64,000 nucleotides of DNA from Pararge aegeria (lineage: Eukaryota; Arthropoda; Insecta; Lepidoptera; Nymphalidae): positions 3,162,001-3,226,000 of the forward strand of contig NC_053205.1 in the NCBI RefSeq assembly GCF_905163445.1, written 5' to 3'. The position numbers and the translations under genes were made by a program. This document shows positions 19,320-28,624 of the stretch, in pieces. The notes below the pieces were generated by a model. That model was not told the DNA's origin. It made no database searches and saw nothing but the letters and a program-made list of their open reading frames with translations. The first letter of the stretch is position 1. Each line of letters starts with the position of its first letter.

Positions 19320-22018
19320 GAATATGAAGTACATTTGTACACTAATCTTCCTCGGAGTCCCTATTGGGGCTCGGGGTAACCGCTCAGGGCAATGGCCCTT
19401 TTCGGTAGTAGCACCGCCGTCTGCACTACAGACGGGTCACTTGGTGGGACCGTTGGGTCCGTGGTGTCGAGTCCGGGGAAAAATTCGCGGCAGCGCGATC
19501 AAGCCTGCGTTATGACGCGGCGATCAGCGGTGCTGCGGCGACTTGGTATGTCCTAGATGGGGCTTACGCCCGCCGCTCAGCGAGGTCGAGCTTGCCTATG
19601 TGCATTGGCAAGCGCCCGTCAGCCAGCGGCGAGGAAGCGTTTGGAAGTCCAGGTGGTTACGTAGTTCTCGTGGGGCGCTCCGTAGACAGCGCGTCTTCAT
19701 CCGCCACTTGAAGACGCCTGTCTTGCAAAGAGGTGCCCACAGTCTTGACTATTCGACGGGGAATAGCCGACGTGGGCATCTCATGCATGGGGCCGGTATA
19801 CCATGTAGATAGTGGGTCCTTGAGAGGATGGGCTTTGTGCTTCGAAATCCCATCGGCATTCCAGGGGGCAATATGGAGCTCATCCAGTGCAGAGCTCCAT
19901 TATGCAGGCCAGGATGAGCGGGACTGGGTCGCGCTGCTCCTGGATCGCCATCAGGACCTGGTTCAGGGCACCGATGACGCGGGTCGTCCTTGGGTCCAAT
20001 GGGCCGCGGGCCGGCTGAGCTGCCGAGTGCGGTACTCCCACTCGCTTCGCCTTCGTCCCCCTTTTGGGGGCAGCGACCACGGTGGGCTTGGACGGTCCGG
20101 CGGGCTGCGCTAGAGGCTGCACAGTCGCGGAGGATGTCGTGGTGGGGGGCGTCGTTGTGGGTGGTGCGCTCGGCTTGCGCGCTTTGGCGCGCTTGCCGCC
20201 ACGCTTGCGGCGTCGCTTGCGGCCTTGCTGCTGTCCTGGCTGGTTGGCAGCGGCCGTCAGTGAGCCGGGTGCATCTGCTTCTCCTTGCAGAGTGGCAGCA
20301 GTTGTGGCGCGCGCAGCTGTAATAGTGCGCGCAGTGGTACCCGCTCGGCGGTTGCGGGCCTCCTTACGGAAGACCGCGCAGGCTGCATTGTTCGCCGTGT
20401 GCGCCTCCCCACAGTTGGCGCACGTCGGCGGCTCCTCCAGGGGACGCGGACAGTCCCGGGCTGGGTGACTTCCCCCACATCTCACACAGGCAATGGGCCT
20501 GTGGCAGTTGTGGGAGGAGTGCGGGAACTGCTGGCATCGATGGCATTGCGCGGGCCCCTTCCTGCCGCGCCATGCCTCAATAATCACGCCGGGCATACAG
20601 AGGAGCTCGCGCACCTCGTATATGCCCGTGGTGAGGTCCGACGTACGCTGCGGCTGCGCGTACATCAAACAGCCCGGTCTGCCCCGGCGGGCGGGGATCG
20701 CTCGCACGTGCTCCGGCATGTAGCCAAGCTCGCGCAGCTCCTGCTCTACTAGTGCCGGATCCGTGTCGGCCGGCAGGCCGCGGATCGCCACCTTGAGGCT
20801 CCTCTCTGCTGGCAGCGAGTAGCAGAACCAGGTGATTCCGCTAGCGCCCTCCAGCTGGGTCAGGTATCGCTGGATGAGGCGGAACTCCTGGTCCGACTTG
20901 GGGAGGAATCGGACGCCCTTGCCATAGGGGCGTCCGTTTGGTGTATGTCCCAGGAGCCTTTTCAGCTCCCGGAAGTGGTGCGGCCAATCGGGCAACGGGT
21001 ACTTGGCTGCAGGCTTCGGCGCTCCTCCGATGTCGATGGTAGCGGCTGGGGCAGCAGCGGCGGCTGTGGCGTCGTTTGGGGCGACGTTGGTGGCGCGGGT
21101 GAGGGCCGCGCCGGCAGCCTGTCGTGTCCGGGCGGCGTATGTCGGGCTCGGGGACGCCGAAGCGTCCATCGGCGAGCTCGGCGATAATGCAGGCATGTTT
21201 GGCGGTGTAAAAGCTGCCGGAGTCCTGGGTCCCCGTTTTGGCGGGGACGGGAATCTTCCCACGGCGATGTCCGCCTGTGCGGCGGTAAATCGCGGCGATC
21301 GCGGGGAAGGTATTGGTGCTGCAGTCCTGGTCTGCTTCACCATGGACGCAGCAGCAGTAGTCCTGGTCCCTGGGTTGGGAGGTGCAATAGCGGTGGTCCG
21401 GATCGGGGTCGGTGTCGCCTGTCGAGACGGCGCTGGCGACAGAGAGAGCGGGCTTGCAGCAAAAGCCTCTTCTCCTGCTCCAGTGGAGGGCCCAGCACCG
21501 TGGGCCTTGGTGGTGCGGGTGGCGAGGGTGGCTTGGCCGGTCACGATGATCGCGTCCAGGCCGACTTTAAGCGCGGCGGTAGTGTTCCGCACGAACACTC
21601 TTCGCCTTATTGCGCGCGGACGGGTGGCACGCCGCTGCGGTAGCGGCGGCGGGTTAGGCGCCGGTGGCGGCATGGCCGAAGGCGCAAGGGTCGCGGGTAG
21701 CGGAGCTCGAGACTCAACGCTAAACACGGCGGTGCGGAGCGCAAGGCGCTCGACGCGGGAACGCAGGGGGGGTGCGGAGCGCGGAGAGCTCGACGCGGGA
21801 CGCGGGGCGGAGCTGCCTGACGTGGCCCGAGCAGCGGTGTCAGCGCGCCAACCCCACCGACCCGGCCCCCGGGGCTTGCCGCTGGTGGCAGACCGGGAAC
21901 CAGAATCGGGGAGGACTGACGCGTGAATCCGAACGCCGCCGCTGGACGCAATTGGTCCGGTAGGAAGTCGCAGTGACCGAACACTAGAACGGGCGCGAAC
22001 GCCGGTGCACAGATGGCC
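19320..22018 (-). mobile_element. Jockey-type LINE reduced to ORF1 (internal deletion)
   Basis: A GC-rich unit on the minus strand. It has a 5' region at about 22018-21728, an intact ORF1 (21727-19880) and the first residues of an ORF2 endonuclease (IAPWNADGISKHKA near 19860). It then jumps to what looks like 3' untranslated sequence ending near 19320. The endonuclease remainder, reverse transcriptase and anything after them are absent. The base composition contrasts sharply with the AT-rich flanks. Confidence 0.75.
19880..21727 (-). CDS. Jockey-clade ORF1 (gag-like) nucleic-acid-binding protein
   Basis: 615 codons, uninterrupted. The first ~230 residues are low-complexity Ala/Pro/Thr-rich. 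The middle (about residues 240-400) matches the PRE_C2HC type domain of X-element/Jockey ORF1 proteins (SLKVAIRGLPADTDPALVEQ, then GYMPEHVRAIP). Then come CCHC-type knuckles: CHRCQQFPHSSHNC, CVRCGGSHPARDC and CANCGEAHTANNAAC. The tail is basic (GRKRRRKRGGKRAKARK). The protein binds the LINE RNA to form the ribonucleoprotein used in target-primed reverse transcription. Its stop overlaps the start of the ORF2 reading. The first ATG-like start is uncertain, since the frame is open for some distance. The plus-strand long frames over this region are composition shadows. Confidence 0.8.
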   Translation of the reverse strand: MFSVESRAPLPATLAPSAMPPPAPNPPPLPQRRATRPRAIRRRVFVRNTTAALKVGLDAIIVTGQATLATRTTKAHGAGPSTGAGEEAFAASPLSLSPAPSRQATPTPIRTTAIAPPNPGTRTTAAASMVKQTRTAAPIPSPRSPRFTAAQADIAVGRFPSPPKRGPRTPAAFTPPNMPALSPSSPMDASASPSPTYAARTRQAAGAALTRATNVAPNDATAAAAAPAATIDIGGAPKPAAKYPLPDWPHHFRELKRLLGHTPNGRPYGKGVRFLPKSDQEFRLIQRYLTQLEGASGITWFCYSLPAERSLKVAIRGLPADTDPALVEQELRELGYMPEHVRAIPARRGRPGCLMYAQPQRTSDLTTGIYEVRELLCMPGVIIEAWRGRKGPAQCHRCQQFPHSSHNCHRPIACVRCGGSHPARDCPRPLEEPPTCANCGEAHTANNAACAVFRKEARNRRAGTTARTITAARATTAATLQGEADAPGSLTAAANQPGQQQGRKRRRKRGGKRAKARKPSAPPTTTPPTTTSSATVQPLAQPAGPSKPTVVAAPKRGTKAKRVGVPHSAAQPARGPLDPRTTRVIGALNQVLMAIQEQRDPVPLILACIMELCTG

Positions 22019-22144
22019 CGATTAAAACAAAACGTTCTATTTATACTAATAATGAGCTACTTAACCAGTTACGACTAAGGAAAGTACCCACATTTATTAA
22101 TTACCTACCCATTCCGCGAATATAAAAATGCACCCTCGTATGTA

Positions 22145-23431
22145 TTGGGTTGTTCGGAAAGTCATTTCGTTTTTTTTGGGGAACATGAAAGACAGTTTTC
22201 GTATAATGAATAAATATTTTATTAAATTATATATTGGCCATTCTGGTCCAACACCTTTTGCCATCTTTCTGGCAGTAACATAATTCCCCTCTCATAAAAG
22301 TTTTTGTCCTTGCTGGCAAAAAACTCGTCCAGGTGGTTTTTGACATCTTCATTTGAGGTAAAGGTTTTGCCATCCAAAAAATTTTGCAGGGACCGGAACA
22401 AATAGTAGTCGGAAGGCGCCAGATCTGGAGAATATGGTGGATGTTGCAGTACGTCCCATTCAAGCTGTAAAAGTTTTTGGCGAGTGACCAAACTTGTGTG
22501 AGGTCTCGCATTATCCTGGTGGAACACTACACCCTTCCTGTTGATTAATTCGGGCCTCTTCTCTTTAAGTGAATCATTCAATTTGTCCAGCTGATGACAA
22601 TAGACTTCTGAATTAATCGTTGTATTGTCCGGCAAAAGCTCAAAAAAAACGATTCCTTTGACATCCCACCAAACGGAGAGCATCACCTTTTTTTGGTGAA
22701 TGTTGGCTTTTGACACGCTTTGAGCCGGTTCATCTTTTCTGCTCCATGACCTCTTGCGTTTAACATTGTTGTATACAACCCATTTTTCGTCCCCAGTAAT
22801 AATCCGCTTCAAAAATGGATCATTTTCTAGACGTTTGAGGAGCGAATCACACGCGTCAACACGACGACACAAATTTCGCTCGGTAAGGACATGGGGCACC
22901 CACACATCGAGCTTCGAGGTTAAGTCCATGCCTTTCAAATGGCCATAAACAGTTGAATTCGACAAATTTAACCTCTCACCGATCTCTCGTGTGGTGATTC
23001 GCTGATTTGCATCAACTAATGCCTTTATCGCATCTTTGTCAGCTTCGACCGGCCTTCCAGACCGTGGTGCATCTTCGACATCAAAATTGCCGGATCGAAA
23101 TTTTGCAAACCAGTTCTGGCACTGGCGTACTGTTAACACGCCTTCTCCATACACATCCGTCAATTTTTTTCTCGCTTGGACAGCATTTTTACCTTTTCTG
23201 AAGTTAAAAAGTAAAATATGACGAAAATGCTGCTTATTGCTCTCCATATTTAAAAGGGCACCAACCAAAAACTACTGGGTAGAATTAATAGAACTTTTTC
23301 ACACACAAGCCTTGCAATATCAGCTCTCAAGACATATAATGGTTATGGGGCTTAAGTGTGAAGTTAGTTTCGAAAAAACGTAATTAAGTCCTCTGGCGGG
23401 AGAAAACGAAATGACTTTCCGAACAACCTAA
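22145..23431 (-). mobile_element. mariner element (DD34D), complete
   Basis: Inverted ends TT(G/A)GGTTGTTCGGAAAGTCA at 22145 and 23431, with TA duplications at 22143-22144 and 23432-23433. 1,287 bp is the standard mariner size. It interrupts a Myb/SANT-like coding fragment just to its right. Confidence 0.95.
22222..23247 (-). CDS. mariner transposase, DD34D, intact
   Basis: 341 residues from ATG 23245-23247 (MESNKQHFRHILLF). A TTG-initiated extension to 23268 is open but unlikely. The N-terminal domain has two helix-turn-helix units (VLTVRQCQNWFAKFRSGNFD and TTREIGERLNLSNSTVYGHL). The WVPHVLTERN linker is present, the mariner hallmark. The catalytic triad is IITGDEKWV, FHQDNARPHTS and YSPDLAPSDYYLF, with 34 residues between the last two aspartates. 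It performs cut-and-paste transposition into TA. There are no stops or shifts, so it is potentially active. The expected WVPHEL reads WVPHVL here, a change that may matter. Confidence 0.95.
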   Translation of the reverse strand: MESNKQHFRHILLFNFRKGKNAVQARKKLTDVYGEGVLTVRQCQNWFAKFRSGNFDVEDAPRSGRPVEADKDAIKALVDANQRITTREIGERLNLSNSTVYGHLKGMDLTSKLDVWVPHVLTERNLCRRVDACDSLLKRLENDPFLKRIITGDEKWVVYNNVKRKRSWSRKDEPAQSVSKANIHQKKVMLSVWWDVKGIVFFELLPDNTTINSEVYCHQLDKLNDSLKEKRPELINRKGVVFHQDNARPHTSLVTRQKLLQLEWDVLQHPPYSPDLAPSDYYLFRSLQNFLDGKTFTSNEDVKNHLDEFFASKDKNFYERGIMLLPERWQKVLDQNGQYII

Positions 23432-23433
23432 TA

Positions 23434-23578
23434 AAATATAATTAAAAACTTTGCCCACTGCGTCTATTGCACTAGGCACTTTACAGAAACCTTTTACAAG
23501 GATTGGGTTTTTCTCTAAAAACTCTACTTGAGCTCGAGAGGGATGCGACGATCTTTCCATGGTGCTAAAGTTAGTCAT
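23434..23578 (-). pseudogene. Myb/SANT-like DNA-binding protein, N-terminal fragment
   Basis: Start at 23576-23578 (MTNFSTMERSS), with a second Met at 23560. The run SHPSRAQVEFLEKNPILVKG resembles the first helix of insect Myb/SANT-like adaptor proteins (often partners of transposons). It ends at the mariner insertion point. I could not find the remainder left of 22143. It may be part of another element. Confidence 0.45.
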
Positions 23579-23606
23579 TGTTAAAAAATAATAATAAATA
23601 TAAGTA

Positions 23607-24938
23607 CAGAGTGGGTCACGGGAATAGGGCCAATAACAAAAAGGCATAAATATGGATATTTTAGGAGTACAATAATTTTATTTACATTTCTTGGTTGAGA
23701 AATATCTGCAATTTCAAGTTTTAAAAATTACATCGCGCATATGGTGTCAATCTTGTTCATAGCATGAAGCAAGTCGATCCATGAAGTTATCGTGAACGCG
23801 CTGCAACAATGGTTCATCAATTGATGCGATGTTTTCTCTTATTGCATTCTTAAGTTCGTCCGAAGTTCGTGGTTTTGATTCATAAATAACTGGGGGTACC
23901 TCGTGACTTGAGGTACCCCCAGAGGAAAAAGTCACACACCGTCAAGACAGGTGACCTTGGAGACCACAGCACATCCCCAAAACGTGATACGAGGCGGCCA
24001 GGAAACATTTCACGTAAGACGTTCATTGTAACAGTGACAGTGTGAGGTAGTGCCCCATCTTGTTGAAACCAAATATCCAAATTATTGACAAGTGCCCTTC
24101 TTCTGCGCAGCTCGGGTCCCAAGAAGTTGTTAATCATGTCAATGTAACGGGCACTAGTGACTGTCACAGTGTTTCCTTGTTCTTCAAAGAAGAATGGACC
24201 AATGATAAATGATTTTGAAACTGCACACCAAACGGTCACTTTGGGGCTATGCAATGGTCGTTCGTGCAGACCTTGAGGGTTCTCAGCAGCATAATAACGG
24301 CAGTTCTGCCTATTCACATAACCGTTGAGGTGAAAGTGTGCTTCATCACTCATCAAAAGCACCATGTCGTCATTCACCTCGAATAAAGACAACATGTCTA
24401 ATGCAAATTCCGAACGCTGACGGTAATCAGTAGGTTTCAGTTGCTGTACAATAGCCAACTTGTAAGGATGAAATTTCAACTCACGTTTGATGATACGACG
24501 AACAGAGGAACGATCAATCCGTAGGGCCTGAGCTTGTTTGCCGAACGTCGTGGACTCTGAACAACAGCTGCTCTCACCCTCTCCACATTCTCTGGAGTTG
24601 TAGCAGTACGAGTGGGGCCCGGTGGTTTTTTTTTCATAATGTTTCCAGTTGTTCTAAAAGCATTGACCCACCTCATAACGGTTTTCCGATTAGGAATAGC
24701 ACCATGACGTTCAATGTTGAAGCGTTGTCTGAATGCACGCTGCGCCGCCACGACTGATTCATTGCTCCTCACAAATTCGTCGTATGCAAACACGCGGTGA
24801 ACAACACCCCACTGCTCCATAGTGGTAACTAAATGGCATGACCTGACGGTTCGAATGAGCTCTCCCCGACCTTCCTACTCCTTTCCTGTTCGGAGAAAAC
24901 CCCGCCTACTTTTGACCCTATTCCCGTGACCCACCCTG
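23607..24938 (-). mobile_element. DD41D mariner-like element, decayed
   Basis: Ends CAGAGTGGGTCACGGGAATA (left) and the complement of CAGGGTGGGTCACGGGAATA (right), with TA at 23605-23606 and 24939-24940. It is distinct from the DD41D element at 7888-10588: its terminal repeats are only about 25-30 bp. Confidence 0.9.
23714..24820 (-). pseudogene. DD41D transposase, broken
   Basis: ATG 24818-24820 (MEQWGVVHRVFAYDEFVRSN), a DUF4817-like N-terminus. A frameshift near 24530 follows (SANK, then KFHPYKLAIVQQLKP in another frame). Next come LLMSDEAHFHLNG, FQQDGALPHTVTV and SPVLTVCDFFLWGYL, with 41 residues between the last two aspartates. Near 23890-23925 a GGGGTACCTC...GAGGTACCCC duplication adds another shift. 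A TGA replaces an expected Trp after SCYEQD near 23744. It is dead, but clearly the same group as the 8507-9697 gene. Confidence 0.85.
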
Positions 24939-25248
24939 TACATCTAATTTTAATTAAAGAAAAAGTTCAACAATATATTGTTCTTCTTTATTCTAGTTAT
25001 TGTTTATTTCCTAAATAACCCTTAGCCAGGTTGAGCATAGTTTTACATTTTGAGACTTAATTATGATAGATTAAAGTATTTAAAAAAAACTAATTTCTTG
25101 TTTTTTATTTATTATTATTATTTCTATTTAAAAAACGCGGTGGTCACAATAAGTCCTCTGCCCAAATGAAAAAAAAAACTACTAAAAGAATAGACACAAT
25201 CATATGCTCTGAAACTTATAAAACACCATTAAGTTATACTATAAATAT

Positions 25249-27313
25249 CTACTTGTGAAAATTCTCAAAACATGGTGTTGCACAAAGTGTAACTTTGCAT
25301 ACTTTACAAATTATTTTAGATCTTTTGACCTCTTTCTTTGTGCTGCAGAAGCGGCATCGTTTCCTAGTAGCTGCATTGTAAGGCATGTGATGCCCAACAT
25401 TTCTCATTCTCACTTCATCTGCCACACCATACTGGCCCCCTCTCTTATTTTTGAAAATGACATGGTCTCTAATCCTGGTGGAAAAGTTGTTTATGAGACT
25501 TCGAGCCAATCTTAGACGGAACTCCTTGTGGCTGCTACTGCTTGTCTTGTGTGTCATACTATACATAATATATGCATTTATGCAGGCCACTTCCAACATA
25601 AACCAAAATAATCTCAACCAATTTTTCTTTGTTGATTTTCTCCCTATTGAGTAGGATGACCTTAAATGATCTAGCCTATCTACACCCCCCATATTTCTAG
25701 TGTATTGTTCAATTGCATATGGGCAAATCATTGGTGCTTTTTGGCCATCCTTTTGGGTTCGATGTATAGTAACTACTTTTTTAGGATCATATGCTGTGGT
25801 ACATATATATACATCTTTTGTGTCACGCCACTTTATTACAGACACCGGGTCTGCATACTGTAACATGAATTCCCCAATCTTCAACTTGTTTTCTCTTTTG
25901 TCGCCTTTATGTGGTAAAAGACATGTTGGTAATCCTTTTCTGTTCACTCTGACAGTACCAACTGCATAAATTTTCTTCCGATGTAGCATCTCCATCAAAG
26001 GCAGGCTGGTAAAAAAATTGTCAAAAGCTATTAGGGTGTCAGCCTGCACCGTTCTGCACAACTCTATGACTACTTTGAAACCAAGTCCTCCATCACCATC
26101 TTCATTACTTTCACATTTGCTACTGTAAACATTGAATTGATGTAAATACCCAGTTTCAGAGTCGCATCTTGCCCAGACCTTGTAGCCTCTTTTGATCGGC
26201 TTTTTTGGCATATATTGTTTCATGGTACTTCTACCCTTAAATTTGATCATACTTTCATCGATTGATTGAGCCTGGGACTCAATACAATTATCCTTGAAAC
26301 TTTTATTCAAAATATCCATTACTTGACGGATTTTACCCAATTTATCATACCCTACTTGAGTTCGCTGTAGTTCTCTGGCTCTGTCACTTAAGTGCAAGTT
26401 TTCTGTGATTTTTTTAAAACGTTTGCATGTCATCACTGCACTTATGACTGGGTTATGGTAGAATGGGTCTGTAGACCAATAAAGTTCTACATCTGGCAGA
26501 GGATGCAAACCCATCATTATAACTATTCCCAGATAAGCTTTTATTTCTTCTTCTACAGTTGCAGTCCAATTTAGTGACAACATGAACCTTGCATATTCAT
26601 TTGTATTCTTTGTTATGATAGTGATTATTTCACTGGGAAACATATTTTCAAAATAGTCAATTGGAACACTTCGGTTTGTGTAAACTTTGTTGGATTTAAA
26701 TTTGTTTTTGAAGTCTGGAGCTGCAAAATTAGACGTATCCAGCGACCACACCCTATTATTTTCAATTAATTCCTGTAGAGTTTCTAACTGTGGTGCACGA
26801 GATGATGTTTGTTGGACAACTTCTTGTGGTAACTGAAAACAAACTTTCCAAAATAAAGACATCTAAAAGGTAAACCTAATAATATATGACCTTACACTAG
26901 CTGTATTAGTATGATAGGTTATGGATATAGTTGTTACCTCTAATGCAGGATGAGAAGCCAATTGTTCTGTTTCTATTGATGAGGATGATGTTGGCTCTTG
27001 TACAATCATTGATTGCACAGGATCTTTCATTATTGTGGATGCAACGAGTCTATGATTAGCCATTTCATCTTCATTTATTGAAAATGATGGTGGATGTGGA
27101 TCTGGTATTGGTGGTGTACAGACCCTATCTTCTTCCAAGATGTCAAATAGCTCAGAGCGTGTCAGTCCTTGTAAATTGTCCAAAGCTTCATTTATAGGAG
27201 GCATTGGATAATTTTCATGCATTGTACTTCCATCGTCATCTGAATCGTCTTCTGAAGATGCACAAATCTCTCTCAAAGCCTTCTCAATTTCATTATCTCG
27301 AAGATTTCGAGTA
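25249..27313 (-). CDS. piggyBac transposase 3, exons 2 (part) and 3
   Basis: Exon 3 is 25249-26832. Exon 2 is 26938-27313 plus five bases at 33808-33812 beyond PIF 1. The donor after ALE is GTAACA and the acceptor is TTTTCAG. Exon 2 is acidic (SSEDDSDDDG). Exon 3 holds DDE_Tnp_1_7 (EEEIKAYLGIVIMMGLHPLP, SIDESMIKFKGRSTMKQYMP, IAFDNFFTSLPLM, RNMGGVDRLDHLRS) and the C-terminal finger (CRFCSTKKEV, CKVCKVTLCATPCF). No stop or shift is seen in the exons. Removing PIF 1 at one TTA keeps the frame, giving about 661 residues. The exons are therefore clean, and the gene is disabled only by the insertion. Confidence 0.9.
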
Positions 27314-27872
27314 TAATAGGCGCTACATACCTTCAGTTTTAACTGTGCGATTTAACTGTACAGTCCAACTGTACAAATAAATCGTAAGTCCATACAGCCT
27401 ACACACCTTCAAGCAAAAACGCGCGACCTTTCAGTTTTTATCAATATGGCCTCCAGAGACGACGCTTTAGCGATCGTAGGGCTAATGTGTGTGTTAAAAG
27501 AAAATAGAAGAAAACGAAAAAAACGCGAATTGTGGTGTAAACACTGGCTTCTGTTGAGAAAATCATATTCACACACCTCCTTGATAAATGAATTGAAAAT
27601 TACTCCAAAAGATTACAATAATTATTTGAGAATGAATGAGAATACCTATTTGCACCTTTTGTCTTTAGTGACACCATTAATAAAAAAGCAAGACACCATA
27701 TTGAGAAATGCTATAACACCTCATGAAAGATTAACGGCAACTTTAAGATTTTTAGCTACAGGGAGATCTTATGAATGTTTAAAATCATACCAGAAACCTG
27801 TGAAGCAATTTATAAGGTTTTACACAAGGACTACTTAAAGGTAAGTAATAAAATTACTCATATTATTATTAT

Positions 27873-27988
27873 TGTCGGCGACTAGCTTTTACTTTAGTTT
27901 AAAATAATTAATATAAGCAGTAAGAGTAGTAGAAATAATGATTATAAGCTATTAGCATTTAAGATATTAGGTGAAATAGATTTTATGT
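27873..27988 (+). repeat. Left inverted arm of the helicase insertion
   Basis: 116 bp, starting TGTCGGCGACTAGC. Inverted at 31207-31321 with one single-base length difference. Confidence 0.95.
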
Positions 27989-28063
27989 AGATGTTAACTA
28001 GACAATTATTTAGTAATACGGTTAGATTATATAAATATTATTAAATAAAGAGTCTCCATTGGC

Positions 28064-28108
28064 GGTCGAGAACTTTCACACTAGATAGCTCACCGAGAGT
28101 TCTCGACC
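28064..28108. other. Hairpin with 11 bp stem in the leader-like region
   Basis: GGTCGAGAACT near 28064 pairs with AGTTCTCGACC near 28108 across about 23 bases. It lies just upstream of the TATA box. Two more hairpins follow: GAGACAGAG/CTCTGTCTC (28316-28340) and AAGGCAGG/CCTGCCTT (28347-28372). Confidence 0.7.
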
Positions 28109-28118
28109 TAGAATTTAA

Positions 28119-28153
28119 TATAAATAGACCACTCTGGCCGAACGCCAGTCAGT
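28119..28153 (+). promoter_or_regulatory. TATA box and arthropod initiator
   Basis: TATAAATA at 28119-28126 and TCAGT at 28149-28153. The distance from TATA to the initiator A (about 32 bp) is the standard spacing for a focused RNA polymerase II start in arthropods. It would drive transcription to the right, antisense to the helicase ORF, as in an LTR promoter. Predicted from sequence only. Confidence 0.5.
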
Positions 28154-28357
28154 CGACCCGGAGCATTGAAACTAGAAACATCTCGTCTTTTATTGTGAAG
28201 AACATCCTGAAACCTCAAGAACGGTGTCGCTACCCTCACCACGGGCTACGACTACCTGGAACACGGTGGAACTCACGACCGGAGTGCGTAGCAGACGGGC
28301 GCCGACCAGCGCACGAGACAGAGCTCCAACTCTGTCTCAGAACATAAGGCAGGGTTC

Positions 28358-28624
28358 TTATACCTGCCTTATTTCGCGCCTCGTCACCCAGTGGGACACG
28401 TTCCCTTGGCGTTGGTTCGGCATAAAACGCCGACGCGCCGCAACAGTTGCTTTTTCTTCTGAATGAGTTAAGTCTATTAAAACTTTTAAGAATTTACCAT
28501 TATCACCGTTTAGATCTAACAAATTCATACATACTGATTGATTATCTATCGTGATGTCGCTTACAGGTTCATGCACTAAGTAGCCGGTCTTGAATTTAAA
28601 ATTTTCTCGTTTTATAATAAATTT
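28358..28624 (-). other. In-frame open extension after the helicase stop
   Basis: After TGA (28625-28627) the same frame stays open for 88 codons to the stop at 28358. It begins KFIIKRENFKFKTGYLVHEP and includes VCMNLLDLNGDNGKFLKVLI. Up to about 28450 the composition is like the ORF; beyond that it runs into the GC-rich leader. It may be readthrough, a nonsense mutation, or simply the continuation of the captured segment. Confidence 0.5.

Noticed and set aside
19733..21926. Long plus-strand frames (up to 307 codons) over the GC-rich LINE
   Set aside because: They are antisense shadows of ORF1. High GC lengthens open frames, and only the minus strand shows zinc knuckles and the PRE_C2HC-like region.
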